From Acidobacteriota bacterium (GTDB taxonomy: Bacteria; Acidobacteriota; Terriglobia; Bryobacterales; Bryobacteraceae), in NCBI GenBank assembly GCA_016185425.1, contig JACPNQ010000045.1, positions 39,844 through 103,843 on the forward strand: 64,000 nt of DNA, given 5' to 3'. Made by a program: the position numbers and the translations under genes. Positions 9,707 through 16,315 of the stretch are shown here, one piece after another. The stretch's first letter is position 1. Every line of letters begins with the position of its first letter. The notes beneath the pieces are model-generated. The model ran no database searches. It worked only from the letters and a program-made list of their open reading frames with translations, and was not told the origin of the DNA.

Positions 9707-11081
9707 GTCGCTACAAGTATTCCTCTACGCTCAGTTTCGCGGAATCGAACGGTTCCTGTCTGGCACGAACGAGAACTCGTCGTTTGCCGACAAGAGCCTG
9801 TGGGTGTCAATGCTCACCGAAACCACCCCGCGCAACTTCCTCGCCGAGCAGAAACTCTCCCCTCTCCTCGCGGGTTATGCCGGCGGCGGCGCTTTTCTGC
9901 TTCTTCTTCCGGAACCCGCCGTCTCCAGCGCCGATACCTTTCTTTCTAACCTCCGCAACTCGATTGGCGAAGCCACCGGCGGCGTCCTCGAGCTGCACTG
10001 GGCCTGGACCGAAAACCTCGGCGCGTGGCCCAATGTCTGGAAACGCCTGAACGACGGTATGCGCAATCGCCGCCAGACCCCGCTCGCGCACCTCGGCGCC
10101 ACCGCATTTGCCGATCAACCCGCCGCAACCGTGCCGGCCGAACAACCCTGGAGCGGCTTGGCCGCCGCGTTGCTCGCCACTCCCGGCGAAGGCCAGGAAC
10201 GGACCACGGCCGATGGAGTCACGCTTACGGTTCCGCCCACATCCCCGCAGGAGTTGGGGCGCAAGGCCCAGGGCCGCCGCGCCTGGGGCCTCCTGCGATG
10301 CGAAATCGATCTTGCCGCCGCGCGCATTGACCTCGCCGATTCCGCCGAAAACTTCCAGTACCTCGCCCTTCTCTACAAGAACCTCGTCGCCGGGGAACTA
10401 CTCCGTATTGTCTCTGCCATGCCCGCTCACGCCGGGCGAGTCAGCATCGTCTATAGCGGCGGTTACGATTTCGCCGTCGCCGGCGCCTGGGATGCTCTGC
10501 TTGGCGTCGCCGCCGAGTTCCACCGCGTCTTCTCCCTCTTCGCCGCCGACCTTCCCGGTGGAAAAGATCTCGCCGAAGGCGCCTCACTCTCGGCGGCCCT
10601 CACTGTCGCCGATCCCGGTGAATCCCTCCCCTCCGTCTGGCGGCGCAATCGCGAAGCCCTCGAGACCGTTCGCTCCTCCGGCCGCAACGCGCTTGCCCTC
10701 TTTGACCGCATCCTCGACTGGCCCGCCCTTAAGGACGCCGAAGGCCTGAAACTGCGGATTCGCAAGCTCCGCGACGTCTATCATTGTCCCGCCGAAGTAT
10801 TCGCCGAGCTGGAAGACTTCTACGGCGTTCGTGGCCCGGGGGATCGCCTCGCCTCCCCCCGCGCCCGCCGCCGCGAACGTAGCGTCGACAAACCATGGCG
10901 CTTCCACAGCCGCCTTCGCCGCCTCGCCGGCGACCGCACCGGCTCCGAGTTCGAACGCCAATGGCGAGCCTTCCTCGGTGATCTCATCGGGCGCGGCCAG
11001 GTCCAGAAACAACTCCGTCCCGCTGGAAAGGTAGCATTGGACTGGGCTCAACTCGAAAGCGGCTCCCGCGGCCACGATTAG
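9705..11081 (+). CDS. csm1: Cas10/Csm1-like protein, no HD domain, degenerate GGYD palm
   Basis: I read this 458-residue protein as the large subunit of a type III-A CRISPR effector. The opening LYAQFRGIERFLSG matches the first strand of Cas10 palm 1 (usual ISGIQ-FI pattern), and LLAGYAGGGAFLLLLPEP (54-71) matches the glycine-rich hairpin of the same domain. Palm 2 begins WGLLRCEIDLA (194-204, usually LRADVDNLG) and reaches VYSGGYDFAVAGAWD (249-263), where Cas10 cyclases have GGDD. Tyr254 replaces the first Asp; the codons are GGC GGT TAC GAT, one base from GAC. Known Cas10/Csm1 proteins are about 750-850 residues with an N-terminal HD nuclease, which is absent here. Cyclic-oligoadenylate synthesis and DNase activity are therefore probably lost. 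The C-terminal ~150 residues are helical and Arg-rich, like domain D. It is first of five same-strand genes. Confidence 0.82.
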   Translation: MSLQVFLYAQFRGIERFLSGTNENSSFADKSLWVSMLTETTPRNFLAEQKLSPLLAGYAGGGAFLLLLPEPAVSSADTFLSNLRNSIGEATGGVLELHWAWTENLGAWPNVWKRLNDGMRNRRQTPLAHLGATAFADQPAATVPAEQPWSGLAAALLATPGEGQERTTADGVTLTVPPTSPQELGRKAQGRRAWGLLRCEIDLAAARIDLADSAENFQYLALLYKNLVAGELLRIVSAMPAHAGRVSIVYSGGYDFAVAGAWDALLGVAAEFHRVFSLFAADLPGGKDLAEGASLSAALTVADPGESLPSVWRRNREALETVRSSGRNALALFDRILDWPALKDAEGLKLRIRKLRDVYHCPAEVFAELEDFYGVRGPGDRLASPRARRRERSVDKPWRFHSRLRRLAGDRTGSEFERQWRAFLGDLIGRGQVQKQLRPAGKVALDWAQLESGSRGHD

Positions 11082-11106
11082 CGAAAGAGAGTGCAAAACC
11101 CCACGT

Positions 11107-11883
11107 ATGTCGGATGAAATGCAGACCGATACTCCTCAGCCGGCACCGGAAACGCCGGTGATCGAAGAACCCACTGTGCCCGAGCCGGAGCCCGCCCGCG
11201 TCGCCGAGCCTGCTGTAGAAGCCGCCGCGCCTCCAGTGGAAACCGCCGTACCGGCCGCGGAGACAGCGTCGCCAGTGGTGGAAACACGGGTGCCGGCCGC
11301 CGAACCTCCCGCTACTCGTCCTCCCCGCGAACAACGCGCCGACCGTCCTCCCCGCGAAAGCAAGCCCCCGCGCGAGCGCCAGGGCCAGCCGCAAGGCCAG
11401 AGCAAGCCGCGCGGACCCGAGCAACGCGGCGGCGGCCCTGAGCATCGCGGAGGGAGCGCTGACCAGCGCGGCGGTGGCAACGATCGTCGCGGACAGGAAC
11501 AACGCGGCGGCGGCCGCCCTGACATGCGCCGCCCCGAAGGCCCCATCGAAATCGAATACGAGAAGCTAATCGGCGATAGCCTCTACCTGGACAATCAGGC
11601 GCACGTTCTGGTTGCCCGGCTCCGCGACCTCGACGCCGGCACCCGCTCTCAGCTCCGCCGTCTCTATGGCGCGGTCCGCCGCGCCTGCCGTGCCGCGGAA
11701 TCGGACCGCCAGCACCAGTTCGTCATGCTCCGCGCCCGCTTGGCCTACACCATCGCGCGCCACGGCCTACGCAGTCTTGACCCCCTCGAAAAACTGCTCC
11801 TCCAAGTCACCCGCCGCAACGAAACCCGCGGCTACGACCGCTTCCGCGATCTATTCGAAGCCATCATCGCCTACAACGAATAA
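11107..11883 (+). CDS. csm2: Csm2 small subunit with a long disordered RGG-type N-terminal tail
   Basis: The C-terminal ~110 residues (150-258) carry the Csm2 pattern: SQLRRLYGAVRRACRAA, then MLRARLAYTIARHG, and the closing FRDLFEAIIAYNE. Csm2 is the small helical subunit that multimerises along the crRNA-target duplex in type III-A complexes. Normal Csm2 proteins are about 120-160 residues. Here residues 1-148 form an extension in two parts: an acidic Pro/Glu/Ala/Val segment (1-70), then a basic Arg/Gly/Gln/Pro segment (71-142) with four RGG triplets (107, 114, 121, 133) and one RRG. Such sequence is expected to be unfolded and RNA-binding. The gene lies 25 bases after cas10 and three before csm3. 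Alternative start: ATG 11119. Confidence 0.85.
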   Translation: MSDEMQTDTPQPAPETPVIEEPTVPEPEPARVAEPAVEAAAPPVETAVPAAETASPVVETRVPAAEPPATRPPREQRADRPPRESKPPRERQGQPQGQSKPRGPEQRGGGPEHRGGSADQRGGGNDRRGQEQRGGGRPDMRRPEGPIEIEYEKLIGDSLYLDNQAHVLVARLRDLDAGTRSQLRRLYGAVRRACRAAESDRQHQFVMLRARLAYTIARHGLRSLDPLEKLLLQVTRRNETRGYDRFRDLFEAIIAYNE

Positions 11884-11886
11884 GCC

Positions 11887-12720
11887 ATGTCCTCCTCCCA
11901 AGTTCCCGAAATCCGCCTCGCCGGCAAGTTGATCATCGACGCCTCTCTCGTCTGCCTCACCGGCCTCCACATCGGGGCGGGAAAAGGCTCCCTCGAAATC
12001 GGCGGCGCCGACAACCCCGTCGTCAAAGATGCCTTCGGCCGCCCCATCGTCCCCGGCTCCTCCATTCGCGGCCGCCTCCGCAGCCTTCTCGAACACGCTC
12101 TCGGCCTCACCGCGCCCGATGAGATGGTCTATCTCTCGCGCCGCCGTGGCCAGGAAGTCCGCATCCATCAAAGCGACCGCGTCGACGATCCCATCTGCCT
12201 TCTCTTCGGCCGCAATCCTGGCCGCATGGAGCGCGTAAAAGGCGACGCCATCGAAGGCCGCCATATCACGCCAGCCCGCCTCGCCGTCTACGACGCACCG
12301 CTCGAAGTCGAATCCATCACCGCGCAAATGCGCGAACAATTGGACGACGAGCTTACCGAAGTGAAAAGCGAGAACGCCATCGACCGCATCACCGCCCAGG
12401 CCAATCCGCGTACTCTCGAACGCGTCCCGGCCGGTGCGAAGTTCCGCGTCCGTATCGTCATCGACATCCTCCAGGAGGAGGACCGCAAACTCGTCCCCCT
12501 GGTTGTTCAGGGACTGCGCCTCCTGGAAGACGCCGCCCTCGGCGGCGGTGGCTCCCGCGGCAGCGGCCGTGTCGAGTTCCAGAACATCCGCGCCGTCTGG
12601 CGCAGCCGCCGCTACTACGCCGACGGCTCCCAGGAAGAAGAAGTAGCCAAAGCCGCCAATACCGAGGCGCTCCAACAGGCCATCCTCGCCGACGAGTTCG
12701 CCATCCGCCTCAGCGAATAA
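11887..12720 (+). CDS. csm3: Csm3 backbone RAMP subunit, RNA-cleavage aspartate intact
   Basis: This 277-residue RAMP protein follows Csm3 closely: GLHIGAGKGSLEIGG (26-40), ADNPVVKDAFGRPIVPGSS (41-59), IRGRLRSLLE, the central KSENAIDRITAQANPRTLER (~160-179) and the glycine-rich loop GGGGSRGSGRV (219-229). In Streptococcus thermophilus Csm3 the aspartate of the GAIDSPV motif (D33) cleaves target RNA every six nucleotides. The equivalent here is D42 in GGADNPV, and it is present. Thus the complex can probably still slice RNA even though its Cas10 looks inactive. ATG 11887 is three bases after the csm2 stop. It forms the hexameric or longer backbone with Csm2 in known complexes. Confidence 0.95.
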   Translation: MSSSQVPEIRLAGKLIIDASLVCLTGLHIGAGKGSLEIGGADNPVVKDAFGRPIVPGSSIRGRLRSLLEHALGLTAPDEMVYLSRRRGQEVRIHQSDRVDDPICLLFGRNPGRMERVKGDAIEGRHITPARLAVYDAPLEVESITAQMREQLDDELTEVKSENAIDRITAQANPRTLERVPAGAKFRVRIVIDILQEEDRKLVPLVVQGLRLLEDAALGGGGSRGSGRVEFQNIRAVWRSRRYYADGSQEEEVAKAANTEALQQAILADEFAIRLSE

Positions 12721-12726
12721 CCTCCC

Positions 12727-13725
12727 ATGCCGATGGAACGGCCAGCTCTGCTGGTTCAACTACAGCCGATAACTCCCTGGCGCTGCGGCTCCGGCCGTCC
12801 CGAAGAACCCGCGTCGCTTGTCCCTAGCGATGGACTCTTCGGTGCGATCAGCGATGCCATGCGCCTCCTCGGTTGGCTGCCAGACTGGCTCGCCGAAGGC
12901 GCACGGGTCATTCGTTTCAGCTCTCTTTTCCCCTTCCACAACGAGACCTTTTACGCTCCCCTCCCCGAAGCCGTCCGCGCCACCGCTGGGCTCCGCCGTG
13001 TGCGTCTCGAGTCGGTGCGCTTCGCTCCTCTCGGAGCCATCCAGGATCTCGCTACAAGGAAATTCGATGAACACCGCTGGGTGCTGGATCTTCCCAGCGG
13101 CTGCCTCCAACCGGCCGACCGCGCCGGGGCCGGCGGCCCCTACCGCCCCCTCGAACGCCAGCGCGCCGCCGTCGATCGCTTGACCGGCGCCGCCACGCCC
13201 ACAGTATCGGCCGAAGGCAACGAATTCGCCGCCAACGCTGGCGCCTGGGCCTTATTTGTCTTCGCCAACCTGGATACCGCTTCGCTTTGGAGCGGCCGGC
13301 TGAAAGCTGCCTTCCGCCTGCTGGCCGATGACGGAATCGGCGGCTGGCGTGGCGCCGGGTGGGGGCGTTCCCGCCGTCCTCGATTCCGCGAAAACGATCT
13401 CGGCCGCCTGCTCGCCCACATCGGTTGGAAACCCGCCGTGTACGCGGAAACCGGCAAATGGTGGGCGCTCGGACTCTTCTCTCCCGGCGATGCCGATAGA
13501 GTTGCCTGGGACAATGGAGCCTATCGAACCCTTACGCGCGGAGGCTGGACCGCCGGCGCCGGATCCAAAGCGGGACTCCGTTTTGTGCGCGAAGGCTCAA
13601 TCCTTTCCAGCCCGGCCGAGCCCTCCGGCCGAATCGCGGAATCGGTCATGGAAGGTGTGCCCTATCCCGTCCTTCGCTATGGCGCCGGCCTGACTCTTCC
13701 ATGGGCCGAGGAGGCGGATCGATGA
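12727..13725 (+). CDS. csm4: Csm4, Cas5-like RAMP capping the crRNA 5' end
   Basis: The 332-residue protein starts with the RAMP strand LVQLQPITPWRCGSGRPEE, followed by PSDGLFGAISDAMRLLGW (33-50). This is the SDTLFSAI pattern of Csm4. A later glycine-rich loop, GIGGWRGAGWGRSRRPRF (203-220), is also typical. In type III-A complexes Csm4 binds the 5' handle of the crRNA and contacts Cas10. It lies six bases after csm3 and overlaps csm5 by four bases (ATGA). A second Met two codons in (12733) is an equal start candidate. No truncation is visible. Cas5-type naming follows the general Cas scheme; this protein was placed from motifs and position, not from a search. Confidence 0.85.
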   Translation: MPMERPALLVQLQPITPWRCGSGRPEEPASLVPSDGLFGAISDAMRLLGWLPDWLAEGARVIRFSSLFPFHNETFYAPLPEAVRATAGLRRVRLESVRFAPLGAIQDLATRKFDEHRWVLDLPSGCLQPADRAGAGGPYRPLERQRAAVDRLTGAATPTVSAEGNEFAANAGAWALFVFANLDTASLWSGRLKAAFRLLADDGIGGWRGAGWGRSRRPRFRENDLGRLLAHIGWKPAVYAETGKWWALGLFSPGDADRVAWDNGAYRTLTRGGWTAGAGSKAGLRFVREGSILSSPAEPSGRIAESVMEGVPYPVLRYGAGLTLPWAEEADR

Positions 13726-14753
13726 ACCGCCGCTACCGTCTCACAGTGCTCTCCCCCACCCTTACCGGCTCAGGCGAACTGCTTACCCCCATCGATTACA
13801 TGGTCTGGCAGAACGAAGTCCGTGTCCTCGATCAGGAGCGCATCTTCAAACTCCTCGCCCGCAATCCGCGCCTGGAAAGTTACCTCGAACAACTCCGCAA
13901 AGCCGATCGCCTCGAATGGTCCCAGTGGGGCGGCTATGCCCAGAACTACAGCTCCGCCCGCATCCCTTTTGCTTCCGGAGGCCTCTCCGCCATCTGGGAA
14001 AAAGCGCGCACCGAAGACCTCCACATCCCCCGCTTCGCCCATGGCGGCGGTCGCCGCCTCCTTCCCGGCAGTGCCGTCAAGGGCGCATTCCGGACAGCAT
14101 GGCTCAACGGGGCGCTTGAGCCGGAAAGGGCGCGCAAGGTCTGGGCGGAATGCGCCGCCGCGGGATTGCGGTGGAAAACACTCGCGGCCCTCGACGCCGC
14201 CGGCGGACGCAAAGCGCTCGACGGCCTCGCTTTCACCGACGCCCGCACCCCTGCCGATACCTTCCGCGTCTATCAGACCCGCGTTCTCGTCCTCCGGGCT
14301 GAATCGAAATCCGGTCCATCCGAGTGGAAACCCGGCCAGCAATTCGCCGAAATGGCGAAACCCGGTGCCGTCTTCGAAGGCCGGGGCGCGCTCCCTCCCG
14401 GGACAGGAGAAGCCCTCCGTGTCCAGGCTCGCCGCGTCATCGCCGGTCATATTGCGTTCGCCAGGCACGCCGCCCTCAAACCGCTCGCGGAGGCCGTCGA
14501 CAAGCTCCGCGACGAAGAATCCCGCCTTACCGGCGATTCCGCCATTTTTGAGCTCGGTTGGGGCGCAGGCTTCCGTTCAAAAACGCTCGCTCCCGATCTA
14601 TCCACCCCCGAAGCCCGCATGGCCCTGACCGGGATGCCCGGTATCCGGAAGTCGGTGGTTCCCGGACTTCCCTTCCCGAAAACCCGTCGCATCGCTATCG
14701 ATGGCGGCGGCGGTGCCGCTCTCTGCGGCTGGGTCCGCCTCGATTGGGATTAG
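13722..14753 (+). CDS. csm5: Csm5, Cas7-like RAMP near the crRNA 3' end
   Basis: I choose ATG 13722 because it overlaps the csm4 TGA (13723-13725) as ATGA and is preceded by GAGGAGG at 13709-13715. An upstream ATG at 13701 would add seven residues inside csm4. The 343-residue protein opens NRRYRLTVLSPTLTGSGE and carries IPRFAHGGGRRLLPGSAVKG (102-121) plus AFRTAW, the RAMP loop of Csm5 in which the chain inserts into the complex. A C-terminal LPFPKTRRIAIDGGG completes the fold. Csm5 ends the backbone and in known systems recruits RNases for crRNA 3' trimming. It is the last gene of the operon; no cas6 or csm6 follows. Confidence 0.85.
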   Translation: MNRRYRLTVLSPTLTGSGELLTPIDYMVWQNEVRVLDQERIFKLLARNPRLESYLEQLRKADRLEWSQWGGYAQNYSSARIPFASGGLSAIWEKARTEDLHIPRFAHGGGRRLLPGSAVKGAFRTAWLNGALEPERARKVWAECAAAGLRWKTLAALDAAGGRKALDGLAFTDARTPADTFRVYQTRVLVLRAESKSGPSEWKPGQQFAEMAKPGAVFEGRGALPPGTGEALRVQARRVIAGHIAFARHAALKPLAEAVDKLRDEESRLTGDSAIFELGWGAGFRSKTLAPDLSTPEARMALTGMPGIRKSVVPGLPFPKTRRIAIDGGGGAALCGWVRLDWD

Positions 14754-14784
14754 ATTGGACTGAGACCAGGCGGATTGGGACTAG
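14742..14784 (+). repeat. three degenerate 12-base repeats at the end of csm5
   Basis: GATTGGGATTAG (14742-14753, including the csm5 stop), GATTGGACTGAG (14753-14764) and GATTGGGACTAG (14773-14784) differ from each other at two or three positions. The last copy is inside an imperfect arch, GGCGGA...TCCGCC, around a T-run. They are too short and too close for a CRISPR array. They may be slippage products or a weak terminator. Confidence 0.5.
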
Positions 14785-14918
14785 GTTTTTTCCGCCAGAT
14801 ACCTCTATCGACTCAAGCTTTCCCCCGCCCGTGCCGATGGAATTGCTAGGCACAGTGGCCGCAGCTCTCATGGTACGATCTAAAAGTCGGCTGCCGGATC
14901 GTGCCGCGCAGGCTTTTT

Positions 14919-15809
14919 ATGTACAACGCCTTCTTTGGCATTTCAGAAAATCCCTTTAGTCTCAGCCCCGACCCGACGTTTCTGTATCGGAGCCCGCAAC
15001 ACGAAGAGGCGCTGGCCAACCTGATCTATGGCGTCCAGAGCCGCAAAGGATTCATTGTCCTGACGGGAGAAGTGGGCACCGGCAAGACGACGATGCTCGA
15101 ATGCCTGCGGGAATACCTCGAATCGCAGTACATCGAATACGCGTCGCTATTCAACAGCCGCATTAACCCGCAGCAATTTTTCGAGATGATCGCCTACGAC
15201 CTCGACCTTCGCTGCAACCGCCAGTCGAAAACCGAAGTCCTCTTCTCTCTGAATACCCTGCTTATTCAGCAGGCCAACGAAGGGCGCACCAGCGTCCTCA
15301 TCGTCGACGAAGCGCATAACCTCGATTGGGACGTGCTCGAAGAGATCCGCCTCCTCGGCAATCTCGAAAACCGCCGCGGCAAGCTGCTCCAGATCGTCCT
15401 AGCCGGTCAGCCTGAGCTCGACCGCAAACTCGACGCCCCCAACCTCCGCCAGCTTAAGCAACGTATCGTCCTCCGGTATAACCTGAAGCCATTCAGCGAA
15501 GCCGAGAGCGTCGAATACATTGATACACGAATGGCCCGCGCCGGTATGGAGAACCAACGGGTGTTCGCTCCTAGCGTCCTTTCCGAAATCCATCGGCGCT
15601 CCCAGGGTATCCCGCGCCTGATAAACGGCATATGCGATAACTGTATGCTCACCGCCTTCGCCGCCGAGCAGCACCACGTCACCCTCGAAACCCTCGAAGA
15701 AGTCAGCAACGACATGCGGCTCGAATGGGCCGGCCGCCGCGGACGTCACTCCCACCGCGACTTCGACGTGCCGCTCGAACACACTTCCTTCACCGATCGC
15801 GGCGATTAA
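14919..15809 (+). CDS. ExeA-like AAA ATPase (general secretion / exosortase-associated type)
   Basis: The start at ATG 14919 gives the family opening MYNAFFGISENPFSLSPDP; the upstream GTG 14901 would add six atypical residues. The 296-residue protein has Walker A (TGEVGTGKTT, ~44-53), Walker B (VLIVDEAHN), and sensor regions (VLAGQPELDRKL, then RRSQGIPRLINGICD). This is the AAA_22/ExeA group, found with type II secretion genes and in exosortase/EPS loci. ExeA proteins often have a C-terminal transmembrane helix and peptidoglycan-binding part; here the protein ends soon after the ATPase, so it is the short soluble form. It is 165 bases after csm5 with an extended -10-like TGGTACGAT at 14871-14879, so I do not count it as part of the Csm operon. 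Confidence 0.88.
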   Translation: MYNAFFGISENPFSLSPDPTFLYRSPQHEEALANLIYGVQSRKGFIVLTGEVGTGKTTMLECLREYLESQYIEYASLFNSRINPQQFFEMIAYDLDLRCNRQSKTEVLFSLNTLLIQQANEGRTSVLIVDEAHNLDWDVLEEIRLLGNLENRRGKLLQIVLAGQPELDRKLDAPNLRQLKQRIVLRYNLKPFSEAESVEYIDTRMARAGMENQRVFAPSVLSEIHRRSQGIPRLINGICDNCMLTAFAAEQHHVTLETLEEVSNDMRLEWAGRRGRHSHRDFDVPLEHTSFTDRGD

Positions 15810-15836
15810 GCTCCTCAATTTCAATTAAAATTTCCT

Positions 15837-15874
15837 AAATTGCCCGCCTTGGACCCTTCCAAGGCGGGCAATTT
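15837..15874 (+). terminator. strong terminator-like hairpin
   Basis: A perfect 16-bp stem, AAATTGCCCGCCTTGG (15837-15852) with its complement at 15859-15874, has a 6-base loop. It lies 27 bases after the AAA ATPase stop. The following T-run is poor (GCCTTTAAA), but with A/T-rich flanks on both arms it may work in both directions. Confidence 0.75.
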
Positions 15875-16061
15875 GCCTTTAAACCCCTATCTTGACTCGG
15901 AACAGTCCTAGTAAGGCTAACTTCTTAGAAGCAGCATAGGAAAAATCCTAGATATGCGGTACCTTTGTTTGACCCTAGAATAGGGATGTTCACCTAAGGG
16001 ATGTAAGGTAGCTTGGGACCTCGGTCTCAGGTTGGCTGCATGTCTTGACTAAGGTATCCTG
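15875..16061 (+). other. non-coding leader before the small secreted peptide gene
   Basis: These 187 bases hold no open frame. They are less GC-rich than the surroundings and contain TCCTAG at 15906-15911 and again at 15946-15951, exactly 40 bases apart, and a CCCTA-gaa-TAGGG inverted repeat at 15973-15985. Two TTGAC-like -35 boxes (15892, 15969) lack convincing -10 partners. It is probably the promoter and 5' leader of the peptide gene. I could not match it to a riboswitch class. Confidence 0.4.
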
Positions 16062-16238
16062 ATGAAACTATTTAAGCTAGCAGTTCGTTTTAGCCTCTTG
16101 GCGCTGTCTCTGACCGCGCTTTCCGGCGTGTCTTTTGGACGCGACGTAATGGTCGGGCCCCTGCCTCCTCCGGATGACGGCGATACGTCCGTCCTGGTTG
16201 GGCCGTTGCCCCCTCCCGATGACCCCCCCGAAAATTAA
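16062..16238 (+). CDS. small secreted peptide (58 aa) with duplicated VGPLPPPDD motif
   Basis: ATG 16062 to TAA 16236-16238 encodes 58 residues. Residues 1-26 are a clear signal peptide (MKLFKLAVRF, then SLLALSLTALSGVSF). The mature part is short and consists of two copies of VGPLPPPDD (31-39 and 46-54) joined by GDTSVL and ended by PPEN. The mature product is thus a Pro/Asp-rich, unstructured, acidic peptide of about 31 residues. A terminator follows at 16273-16312, which supports an independent transcript. No family is recognised. A secreted signal, metal or surface ligand peptide is possible; nothing in the sequence decides this. The 7-TM protein encoded directly downstream is the nearest candidate partner. 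Confidence 0.65.
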   Translation: MKLFKLAVRFSLLALSLTALSGVSFGRDVMVGPLPPPDDGDTSVLVGPLPPPDDPPEN

Positions 16239-16272
16239 GGTCACCTGGCCACTCTCCAACCTAAACAAAAAG

Positions 16273-16312
16273 CCTCCGCCTGCCGATAGTACATCGTGAG
16301 CGGAGGTTTTTT
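16273..16312 (+). terminator. rho-independent terminator after the peptide gene
   Basis: CCTCCGC (16273-16279) pairs with GCGGAGG (16300-16306), and six T follow (16307-16312). The loop is long (20 bases). The apparent TTG start of the membrane protein lies only four bases after the T-run, so the hairpin may attenuate rather than separate the two genes. Confidence 0.75.
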
Positions 16313-16315
16313 CAT

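Noticed and set aside
14754..14900. Short direct repeats after csm5 as a mini CRISPR array
   Set aside because: The units are 12 bases, degenerate and spaced 11 and 20 bases apart; there are no 25-37-base repeats with even spacers.
14919..15809. AAA ATPase as a sixth member of the Csm system
   Set aside because: It is separated by 165 bases with its own possible promoter, and the sequence is an ordinary ExeA-like ATPase. Conserved neighbourhood would be needed to revive this.
15875..16061. Known riboswitch in the leader of the peptide gene
   Set aside because: I compared the visible repeats and stems with the cyclic-di-GMP type and found no match to its conserved core.
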